Shown piece by piece: positions 50,638-61,039 of a stretch of DNA of 64,000 bases (position 1 is the stretch's first letter; each line of letters starts with the position of its first letter). Origin of the DNA: Congeria kusceri. Taxonomy: Eukaryota; Mollusca; Bivalvia; Myida; Dreissenidae. The notes beneath the pieces were generated by a model, which did no database searches, was not told the DNA's origin, and was given only the letters and a program-made list of their open reading frames with translations. Where the stretch lies: positions 13,181,201 to 13,245,200 of the forward strand of contig CM051028.1 in NCBI GenBank assembly GCA_027627225.1, in the 5' to 3' direction. A program made the translations under genes and the position numbers.

Positions 50638-52757
50638 CTGCATGGTGGTGTCCAGTTTGCATTTCTTCCAGAACGAGTCCACCTTTCCTGATGCCTCAAT
50701 TTCCATGGTGATATTAAAAGTATCTCGAAGAGTGTACTTCTTGTTGTTCATGGTAGTCAAACGCATGCTAACTTTGTGCTGGGTTTGAAACGATGTATTT
50801 GTACGCCCTTTCCTCTCCCCTCGAATTATGGCTTCACAAGTTTCCTTGCTCTGACGTAAAATGCAATTTATAATAATTAATTACTGCCCAACCAATATTT
50901 TACCGAAATATAAACTATCATTAAATGATATTTTTTGTATATGTTGCTTTTGAACTCCAATGCCCGCGTATCATACATGCGTCATTTCGTTTTATTTAAC
51001 AAGTGATATATTACAATTTTACAAGTGATATAATTGCAGTGACGTATCAGAATATACATCTCATAGTATAACATAATATACATTTCAAGTTTGATCGTTC
51101 GAGCTAAAATCAGTTAATTCGATATATTTAATAAATTAAACAGGCATTAAATGTGTCCTTTTTGAAAGAAGAGTATAATGTCGTGATGCATAAACATTCA
51201 CCCCGTTCAACACAACATGTAATTGGGAACGTCATTGTCTGAATTTAATATCATACATCAACAATGGAAAGTGTCAAACCTTCACAGCTACTGTCGAATC
51301 ATTGCAGTTATACTGATCAGATTCATCAAACAGCACAAATTCCAAATAGCAATCTTCATTTGCATCACACCACAGCGGCAGGTTGACTTTGAAATCCAAT
51401 ATGCTTTCCGCACCTCTAGGGATGTAGACAGTTGCAGCGCCTAACTACACGCCATTTAAATCACAATCTCCAGGCTTATTGCATGTGCGTAAAGGGTAGT
51501 CCCGGATTAGCCTGTGCATTCCACACAGGCTAATCCAGGACGACGCTTTCCGCTTTTATGGTATTTTCTGCTTCAAGAAAGTGTCTTCTAAACATAAATC
51601 CATTGTAGGCGGAAAGTGTCGCCCCGAATTAGCCTGGGCGGAATGCACCGGCTAATCCGGGACGACACTTGACGCACATACATTAAGCCCGGGTTTCCTA
51701 TTCAAACCTCACATACTTTTAGATAGTTGATACACGTAAATTTAACTGTAAGAGTTACTCATTCATTTATTTGATACTTTTCCAACAAATTGTCAGAAAC
51801 ATTTTATTAACCAAAACAAGTTGACATTGTGAATAAAACTCACGAAAAAACAAATTATACGTGTTCCTTGTCATAATATCGTACATATATTAAATTAGCA
51901 TATCTCTATACATAATTTATTCCTAGTATAATATTGTGCTTTGTAACAAAGGTAAAGCTGAAAAATCACAACTATATACTTCATTAAATATGTCAGTGAT
52001 GTTGCGTATTTGCATACATTATTTAATAACTCAATACATACATCCACAATTTTGAATTCTTTACTATAAATAGTTGGAATTGCTTCTGATCCAATGGTGT
52101 AAAATGTTGATATGGAGCATTTCCACTGAAACAAAATATAAATTTATAGTGAGATTTCATATTAAAGAACACACATATATGCTGTTATCCAAACGATTTT
52201 GACCCATATTTACAGATAAATAATATTTAACAACACGGTATTACCGGTTTGTCTACTACGCAGTGGTTGACAGGATTTGTGTTAAGATATTCCTGGTACA
52301 GATCTTCAATTGGTACTGTATTAAATCCAGTCTCTTCCAACGATTTCATGGTGTTTGTATAAACGACCACACCGTCGATGATCCTAATTGTACCACCATA
52401 TTCGTCAACAAATATACATATCATGAACGTTTTCTTTTTTACTAAGCAAAATAAACTTATTAACAATTCTATATAAATTTAAGAAATGTAAATCGGACTA
52501 TAAATAACTATATATATATATTTTAAAAATAAAATACGACACTATTACCATTTTTAGTTATTTTAGCAGTTTAACAGTGTATTTTAGTTGGTTGCAGGAA
52601 AGTACAAAGCCTTGTTTAAATACTTGTAATTGAAATTAGTGAACAATTTATTTACCCGATACTGAATACAGAACCCCAGCATAAAACTCATATGTGCATG
52701 TCGATAGTCTTTCATTTACCCCACTGGCTTCTGTGAAGTAACTAAACGTCTGGGAGG
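50638..52757 (-). CDS. Beta-sandwich exons before VWD domain B
   Basis: Exons 52757-52656 (phase 1 to 1), 52441-52245 (1 to 0), 52125-52042, 51444-51280 and 50850-50638 (all phase 0). They include STCTYEFYAGVLYSV, DGVVVYTNTMKSLEETGF, NTNPVNHCVVDKP, TVYIPRGAESILDFKVNL, CDANEDCYLEFVLFDE and SFQTQHKVSMRLTTM. This is the second-cassette counterpart of 60172-57767. The last exon ends at a GC donor (CAG|GCAAGT); the next in-frame codons run into TGA, so a GC-AG intron is the best reading. No lesion seen. Confidence 0.65.
51474..51713. mobile_element. Foldback/MITE element, copy 8
   Basis: From TTATTGCATGTGCGTAAAGG to GGTTTCCTATTCAAACCTCA; the outer termini are worn but the internal motifs are clear. 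It lies about 30 bp from an acceptor of the VWDE-like locus. Confidence 0.8.
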
Positions 52758-53088
52758 CTGCAAAGAAAACATTTCAGCATGCCACTGGGTATGATAACTG
52801 ACTGATGGCTGACAAATTGTATGCTATATATGCCATACTTATTCCTTAATCTAGTATTAAACAACATCCGGTTAATTTCACGTTTATAACCGTTGGTTGC
52901 TAACTGTAAAACTATTGAACTTGTATATAGCTGTCACAGACATAAATATACTGTACGTCGTATTAAATTTATAAAATAACAATAATACTACTACTGCTTT
53001 TGTACTTTTCGCAATTGGCAGTTAATAATGAAAACAAAATATCCGACGAGTTAAATGAAAAAAATTAATGGTATTTTGTTACACACAC

Positions 53089-54013
53089 CTTCCTTTAGAA
53101 TGCACCTGGCAGACTCCGACGGCTTATAACCAATGTTGCAGCTGCATACAGTAGTCCTGGATGACAATGACTCAAGACAAGAGGAGTGGCTTATGTGCGC
53201 GCATTACGCGGTCGAAGCCCATGTGCTTCCAAGAACTGAAAGATTTAACGAATGTATATATATTTTATCATTTATTTCAGTTTTAATAATTGAACCCTAC
53301 CCATCTGAAACATTACTACATATAACTGTTTTGTTCGATCATTAAATGTGTAAAACGTTAATTATGTTCACGACTGATTGGTTTGCTTGTTTAATTCTGA
53401 TACAACAATGAATCAATAGTTGTGTTATTTAATTGTTGCTTGTATATAAAGTCCCGGCGTACCTTTTGGTCTACATGTTCCGTGTTGAAAACTTAGTTAA
53501 GACGTTATTACACAGGAACAATGCCCGCCTGTGCACTCCGCATTTAAGATCGGTTTACAAATGGAAGAGTCCATTGAACAATCTGTAATGTTTAGCAAAA
53601 CGAACATTTAATGACAATCGTTATTTAGGTCAAAACACTAAACCAGAAAAAAAGTGTTTGACGGTATGTATAGATAAACATTTATGACATTTAGACGTTT
53701 GTGTTATATAATGAATTTATGTTATAATGCAAACCTGTATTTTGGAAAACACGCATGTTTGCATATATTATATAACATAATTTGAAAATACAATACGTTT
53801 AGCGAATAAGAATTGTATGCACAGAATAAATATTAATTTGAACAATAGAAATTTTAGATATAATGTTCACTTGCTAAAACATTTCAAAATTATATTCAAC
53901 GTACCTTTTGCAGCACATATGCCGTTAACATTCAGACGTTTGTATGTCACAATAGGCACTCCCGTTAATACTGGCACAGTGGTTTCCCCCTGGTATACAG
54001 CCATCGCCGATTT
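53089..54013 (-). pseudogene. Two damaged EGF-like exons between the cassettes
   Basis: Exon 54013-53905 reads IGDGCIPGGNHCASINGS..CDIQTSEC and then hits TAA; VNGICAAK follows in another frame. At 109 bp it lacks about 20 bases, including the expected C-x-C. Exon 53235-53089 keeps its length (147 bp) but reads VLGSTWASTA, then TAA, then CAHISHSSCLES. The Trp stands where the first EGF cysteine belongs. Confidence 0.65.
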
Positions 54014-54184
54014 CTGAAAAAAAATAAAAACAGTTTTTTTGAGAAACGCTATAATCAATTGTATTCTGCTTTCAGATTTAACATTTGTGTAAAACCATTA
54101 AATATGACTATTTAAAGAATGTAGCCTCTGGTCTTGCAATATTTTATAAGCAATAAACCAATAAAAACGGCATATTGTTTGTAC

Positions 54185-55523
54185 CTCTTATATAAGACAA
54201 ATCCTTTGTCCACTCAAACGGATTAATACTAGGGTAGCAGATAAGTTTGCTATCCACGTTGTTGGTATCATTGGTGTTGTAACATTTTCCTTCTATAACG
54301 CACATGTCGGAAAATAACGACTGAAAAACTACTTCGATATTAATTGTCATAATGTTATGTGTATCCAAACATTTGTTTAACAAAGCCTTCAATATTCATT
54401 AAAATTACAAATATGGCAATTACACGCATATTTTTAAAGTGTTCATTAATAACATGGCTATAGCTTTACGATGTCACTTTGCCCATAAAGCATTCATTTA
54501 TCAGAGGTGATTTTCATTACAAGCTTAAACAAATATCGTGATTGTTAATAATCCTTACCAAAGGGATTTCTGCAATGTTAAAAGCGCTACTGTACAGAGG
54601 TGGATTAGTTGAAGTCGTCTCGCCGGGTTCATACACGGTTACTGAACATTGTATCTGTTTACAAAACGAAAAGGTTAATTAGTATTAAAATAACCATTTC
54701 TGGTTTATTTTTATTCTTTTTCAAATGACAATCGCGTAAAGACCCAAACTAAATGCATTTTGTTGACGATTTTACTGTGTTCGTTTTTCAGAGAATGTGC
54801 ACAGACATATTGAAGTTGCAAGTAACGTATGACATTAACTACATAAAAATACACAACATTTGAGAAATACACAAGTTATGGTAATACATTTAGCCGTATA
54901 CGTACCTCTTGATCTAGATGACATTCTTGTCCAGAATGAGTAAACGCTTTTTTCAAGTTCAGAACGTGCATTCCAATCGTGGATGTGAAGTCGTGTTGCA
55001 TTGTGATGTTTTCCTTACCCGCATGCCTTTAAAATGCAGCATATTTACATGAATAGTTGCAGTATGCCCTATTATGCCTAATTGTATTCATGCGTTACAT
55101 AAACTATTTAGGAATATAAATTTTACTATCATACATGTAAATTAATGCTACGAGCACTTTTTCATCAATGCTTACCATTTCACCTCGTGCTGTTTGTTTT
55201 GCAGCGGGGAAAATTCACATTTGATACCATTGTCCTCGAAAGATGTGTACAACCACTCAACTTGTACAAACGGAGGTAGTTTCGACCCGTGCCATGTCAG
55301 ACCTGAGTGGTCCTGAGTACATGGTATTGACTTCGAACATCGTATGGTTCTACTAAGTTCCTTGTGCATTGTCTTTACATTAGAACTGTTGTAACTTTCG
55401 TCGGCGATTGGTGTAAAATGTGTTACTTCATCCGACGATGGACAGTCACATTGATAGAACTTCTCTGTATATGCGTAGTCGACATGTTGTTTTGGGTTAT
55501 GAAGGCTTTCTTCCCGAGATACA
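54185..55523 (-). CDS. Cys-rich linker and CxxxGxC module, first cassette
   Basis: Exons 55523-55176 (phase 2 to 2), 55026-54906 (2 to 0), 54654-54559 (0 to 0) and 54320-54185 (0 to 1). Readable pieces are VSREESLHNPK, FYQCDCPSSDEV, EVKWHAGKENITMQHDF, IQCSVTVYEPGETT and MCVIEGKCYN...ICYPSINPFEW. The last one is a cysteine module that recurs near the end of the protein (45226-45116). No lesion seen. Confidence 0.65.
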
Positions 55524-55718
55524 CTGTCGGGTAAATATAAGTAGATAACTACAAACTGCAATGCCATTATTTTTTAAACGCAATGAAAAGAATACCACAT
55601 TTTTTCATATCTTTCAGTTTTATATTAAAACGTTTATTCGTATTTGCCATTTATTTTTATTGTTTGATTTATTGTTTAACTTTATAATAATACAATTTCT
55701 TAAAGTTTTGGTTTTTAC

Positions 55719-57364
55719 CTCCAGCTGTTCTGAAATCCATCACTGTTCATCATAAATGAACCTTTGCTCAGTCGATATTGCATTTGTTGAAACGCAGCAA
55801 GCCCATCCATGGTGACAAACTCCTCACTTCTGTCAGTTAAATGCATGTCGAGCGTATTCGTTTGGAAGTCCATGCTCACCCTTATTTGAATGCCGTTTAA
55901 AAGTCGAACACTATATATTTTGTTGCCTGAATCCCACCACTGAAATATTACACAACCACGGTAGATCTGTAACATTTACCAAATATTTCATACGCTGAAA
56001 ACGACAAACTGATAATATACGTACTGTGTCCCGTACTGTATTACAGCCATTTAAATGCGTGTAAATGTATATGTTTTAACTGTACATTACCCAATATGAT
56101 TTCTTCTGGTAGGTGTGCAGAGCGTCCCCATCTGGGTCTACCATTAGGAACCCTTCTATCTTAATTGAGTCACATATGCCGACCGTGTAGATGTCGTTGC
56201 CATTGCGAGACGTTACAGCGCAAAGACTTGAGCGTGTTGATGTCTTTGTACACGACGCCATCTTGATCTGGATATTTAAACAAACATTCAAGAGATGGAA
56301 TGATAAACATGACAAGATATACAATACAATATGTATACATATATATTTAAATACATTTATAACTACAATTTAAATGGTCACGCCTATCTGAAAATAATAT
56401 TAGTCGATCATATCGCCGTTCATGTACCGCGGTACATACAATCAAGCAAACCCATCTAGAGCGAAACATTACCAAATAATCGTTGTCATTATTTGGGCAC
56501 ATTACACTGCTTATGAAGAGGTTCGAGCTAGAGGTCATAAATGCTGTCAGGTTGGAATTTGGTGATCTCCCGTGTGCTTTGTGTCGTATTCTGATTGGTT
56601 AAATCATTTAGGTTGAAGCAACGTTTATATTGAAAATAGAATACGGTGCCTCAACATTTCTGGCACTTTGGAAACGTTCCTCTGTGATCATAACAGTCAT
56701 TCATCAGTGTTCATTATTTCCAAAATTATTTTATCAGAACATCTGGATTAAAATCATTATTGGGGGTTGTTAAGGTTTCGGTGTTGTTTTGTATTGTATC
56801 ACAAAATGTAAATACAAGAAACAAAAGTTAGCGATAATTTGTTTCGTTACCTCAACTGGAAATGTGTTGCTCCTTAACATCAGGATTCCCCTACTTCATT
56901 TAACTGCAAGGCTTCTGTCTGATTAAAGCTGACCAAATCAAGAACATCGATCAAAAAGTATTTTATCATAGCAAGTACGCTTCCTTTGCGCAACGAATTT
57001 TCGTGAAATTATTGAAAAAATGTATATTATTTTACAGAACTCGAATACAGTGCCGCATTTGTTAATACATATGAAGGTCACCAGTAATTGTCTTTTTATT
57101 AACTGTGAAAATATAGTCAGTAACCTTTAATAATTTTCACGTAGATTTTGTGTTTTAAAGTATGAATAGTCATTTGTTTACATCGTTTGATTGTTTTTTT
57201 ATACACGATATACGTATACATGCATAAGAATTCCGCTCGTCAAGAACAATTTAATTTTACCTGTTTGAGACAGCCACCGTTTTGCTCATGACAGTTATTT
57301 GGTCGACTTTGTCCCATCCAACGTGCACTGATGAATTGTGCACCGTAAAATTATCTACATTGAT
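55719..57364 (-). CDS. VWD domain A exons, degenerate
   Basis: Exons 57364-57261 (phase 0 to 2), 56890-56851 (2 to 0), 56267-56091 (0 to 0, 177 bp) and 55939-55719 (0 to 2). They read GILMLRSNTFPVEI, SLCAVTSRNGNDIYTVGIC and VRLLNGIQIRV, which are VWD landmarks. The usual NDPH..TFDG entry is replaced by KVDQITVMSK and the GLCG motif by MDGLAAFQQ, so disulphides and any metal site are lost. The reading frame is nevertheless open throughout. Confidence 0.65.
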
Positions 57365-57766
57365 CTACATTTCATAAATATGTGATACATTTTATAATAT
57401 ACTGTCAAGGTTTGACTGTGCATGTTGTCTGGCTGATGTTTCATATGTTTTATTAAAGGACCTGTAACCTTTTATTGTAAATTCGTATTTTTGTATAAAA
57501 ACATGGTTGTATAGCACATGTAAAACTATACTCGTACATGTATATAGGTAAAATATGCACAAATACCAAAATGACTACATCGAAAACAAAACTGCATTTT
57601 CGTTGGTTTTATATATTGCTATCAAAATTTTAGAAAACAAAAAAACAGATTAACCCAGGTCATGTAAAAGTCGATGATCACTATAAAGTGCATGTTACCA
57701 CAATAATGAACTTCTGTTCTAAATCTGTTAACTACAGAGTACAGAATGGTTTGTTGCTAGCTGTAC

Positions 57767-60172
57767 CTGCATGTCTGGAAGTCTGTATCCATTCCAGAGA
57801 TCATGCCCAGAACGCGCAGGCCCAAACTTCACTGTATACACGTCATAAAAAATGTCAGTAGCATTTATTCTTATTACAATGTCCATTGTGTTATACCACC
57901 ACCCATAGTATTTATAACTTTCTGCAGTCAGTCCTTGGATTGTGAAGCCACATAACGATTGATCATCAGGTCGCACTGTACTGGGGCATTTGCCTTCGTC
58001 AATTAGTTTCCATTCGATGTCGCAAGTGTAAAAGGTGTCTCCGACCGTTGTTTTACAACCAATTGGCGACTCGAACTCTGCATACATGTATATATCTCCG
58101 GCAAACGTTGTGTATGCGTGCCACTTAAGAAAACAAATAATAAGTTGTAAAAGTTATTTTTACTTTTGAGATTGAATCAACACTATACACTTTTATTGTT
58201 TAAACACTATTTAAATATTAAAATAAACAATAAACTTCACGAATAAGTCATATCACGCGAAATTCGATTAAAAGTTCAAATATAAATGAACAAAATATAT
58301 GACACCCCAGCTGCATAAGCAGTAGCGAAATGTGTACTGCTGACGTTAATTTTTTCATTACGTTGAATAAATACAGAAGACACTTCTGGCTGCAATAATT
58401 ATATGAAGGTATTTGCCTTTTTGTAAAGTTGGCTGTTCAAACGAGTGACCGTGTTTTACAATTTACATTAACCGTAAATGTACATACAAAGGTCGCAGCG
58501 GTGTAAGTGATATGTTGTCCGCCTTGCGACCGGGATGTCGTGTGTTCGATCCCTACTCGGGGAGCGTTCAAATGATCTTTCTCAAAAAGCATCAAGTTCT
58601 GATTCTACCAAGTAAACGGACTTCAATGTGTCTCAATTAGATTGGCCTTTTGACACAATCGAGCTTAAATAAATAGGTTTAAACTAAACTAACGTACATA
58701 ACTAAATCCAACAAAGTGTGTACTACTGAATATTGGCGTTGACCTTGGACCAAATAGGGATTCTGACCTCTCGAAACTACACTCAACCTGAAACAAGAAC
58801 ACAAAGTCAATTTCCAATTATGAAACTGCTATCAACTCTATTTTTGAAAAATGTTTGTACATTAAGATTTCATTATAAATCAAACCAAGCGCTGTTTGTT
58901 AATCAGCTGTCGTCATATATTAACAGTAGGCCTTACTAGTCATTACCAGCCTACCTACAAAGTTCGAAGAACTTAGGCATTAGGGTTCTGAAGTTATTGC
59001 TCGGAAAAGGTTTTACATCTTTTGGTCAGTGTGACCCAACGACCCAATAGTGAATATACCTACCAAGTTTAAATAACATAGCCCTAAGTTATTTCCCGGA
59101 CAAGGTATTACAATTATTGTGTGTTTTTTGAAATTATCTTTTGGTCGGTTTGATCCAATGACCAACATCAATAGGCATAGTCTACGTGTCACGACCAACC
59201 TATTTACACAGTTTCTTTTTAAGAACCTAGAACCAAGGGTTGTGAAGTTTTTGACCGGACAAGCCTTTACAATTATTGGTTTTTGTTTTTAATATTTTGG
59301 TCGTTTTTACCTTTGCATTAGACCCAACGACCCCAGGATCAATAGGGATCCTCTATTAGTGATAACTAAGCTACCTACCAAGTTTTAAATTTCTATGATA
59401 AAGGGTGCTGTAATTATTGCCCGGACAAAGCTTGGTCTACCGACATACCGACGGACCGACGGACATACGGACCAACAAAAAGCAATATAACCCCGCCTCT
59501 TTGAAGACGGCCTAGATTTCATATTATTTCAATGAAAATGTGAAATTTCTGTTTACAGTAAATCCAGCAGTGTTCTGTCCACATTTTTGTCGAATCTCCA
59601 TTTCTGTTAAATCAGTGGAATTAAGCTTGTTCCGTTGATACGGTCCTGATGATTTACAGTGGACTCTGTCCAAGTACCTGCAGATATAGGCTTGGATAAA
59701 ATAATTATGAAATACATATTTTCTTAAGGTGCTGCATTTAGCAGAGTATCCCTTTTGTATCATTTGCTTGATGAGATGTTAGCCTTATTGTTATGTCAGT
59801 TATACAATAACAAAATACATTTATCAGGTTAATTAAAATAATACCTATATCATACCTGTCCAATGAATTAAGACATTAAACATGTAAAATTCAAGTATTG
59901 TTATACATTTTCGACGTTTACCTACCAGTTTACTGTGTAGTAAAACCCATCGTTGATATAGTATCGAAAGAAATCCCTAGTGTAGCAATGTTCGCAATCG
60001 GGTGGATAGTAATTTACGTAACGTCCGAAGATGAGACATTGGAAGTATGAATAAGGCACGTGCATATCTGAACCACTAACGTCACCATATTGAATAGTAA
60101 ATGCCAAACGTTGGGAAATATCTGACCACTGGTCAGACGAAAATCCACCAACATTGGAAGACACACCGGTAC
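57767..60172 (-). CDS. Beta-sandwich/Ig-like exons before VWD domain A
   Basis: Exons 60172-59926 (phase 1 to 2), 59677-59557 (2 to 0) and 58123-57767 (0 to 0). Residues include CEHCYTRDFFRYYIND, TVNWYLDRVHC, TFAGDIYMYAEFESPIGC and SLCGFTIQGL, ending WNGYRLPDMQ. In VWDE-like proteins a similar [F]YAG...PIGC segment precedes the VWD domain. No lesion seen. The intron between the last two exons carries a SINE and a degenerate tandem repeat. Confidence 0.65.
58480..58700 (+). mobile_element. tRNA-derived SINE, second copy
   Basis: Same family as the copy at 28559: GATATGTTGTCCGCCTTGCG, the B-box-like GTTCGATCCC, and the tail AAATAGGTTTAAACTAAACT. GTACATA flanks both ends (58480 and 58694) as a probable target duplication. 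It lies in an intron of the VWDE-like locus. Confidence 0.85.
58945..59515. repeat. Degenerate tandem repeat ending in a GACC/hairpin tail
   Basis: About four diverged units of 130-140 bp share CTACC[A/T]A[C/G]AAGTTT, TTATTGCCCGGACAAG-type and TTTTGGTCGGTTTGA-type motifs. They end in GACCGACGGACATACGGACC and AAAGCAATATAACCCCGCCT, like the repeat at 23755. Confidence 0.7.
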
Positions 60173-60315
60173 CTAAATTATGTACAAAAGTAAGCATATT
60201 AGGCACGTTTATTATAATGCCCACATCATTTTGAAACGAAAATAGCATACGGTTACACTAATAAATCGTAGGAAGATACATTTAGTCGTTTTGTTATAAT
60301 TGTAGTGCTGTTTAC

Positions 60316-60919
60316 CTAAACAATAACCCGAGAATGGTATAGGCGATGGCTTAATCAAAGCGTAGTAGTTTCCAAAACACATCTTAATGGTAACGTTCAA
60401 CTCTGTAGTCAATCCAAACTCATCAATACCGCCGACTCTTACAATTTGTGTAATCTCTTCTCCAGTCTGAAGATCCCCTTGCTCTATTGCAGTGATGGTA
60501 TCTAATATAAACCATATTGGCATTTTGTCAATCACTTTTCCAATAGTACACAAGGAAAAAGAAACAAATCTGTTGCTGACTAACGCACTTAAAAATATAT
60601 CTGAATGTTTAAACTAATATTATATATCATCTTGTTAACACTATTTGTACATTTTCTAAACAAATCGTTTAAATGAAATAAATAAGGCCATATGCCTTAC
60701 CTTTTAAGATAATCGGATACTTTGTCCCGCAAGTTCCAGGACCTGACTCATCGTCAACACCAGCGACAGTGAACATGTGTTTGCCGAGGTCATAACAACC
60801 ATCGGTTAGCAAATCATCTCGAATAGGAACTTCCCTTGAGGCAAGTTTGTAGGACGGGGACCGGCGGTATTTGTCAGGAATTGGGGGTATTGTCTGGATG
60901 CACAAGTCTAAACTTTCCG
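60316..60919 (-). CDS. D8C-like domain exons of the VWDE-like locus
   Basis: Exons 60919-60701 and 60501-60316, both phase 1 and multiples of three. They encode about 135 residues with C-YDLGKHMFTVAG, SGPGTCGTKYPIIL, MCFGNYYALI and SGYCLG. The spacing of CGT..P and the later cysteines fits the D8C domain of uromodulin/GP2/VWDE proteins. No lesion seen. The domain is extracellular. Confidence 0.65.
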
Positions 60920-61039
60920 CTATAACACATTGATACATAATGCATGTTTATTCAAGGTTACCTCGTGAACACAAACCGTTTTATTGCAGTTATGACAAGA
61001 AGATCAGGCACCGTATATCTGAGTCTAATCAATACACAC

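Noticed and set aside
56450..56580. Possible extra minus-strand exon (SSVMCPNNDNDYL before a GTAATG donor)
   Set aside because: It would need to enter in phase 2, but the exons on both sides join directly in phase 0 and give a good VWD alignment without it.
57261..57340. EGF-like reading CHEQNGGCLKQ on the minus strand
   Set aside because: It lies in a different frame of the exon that begins VWD domain A; the phase-consistent frame (LPDMQ joined to INVDNFTVHNSS) fits better.
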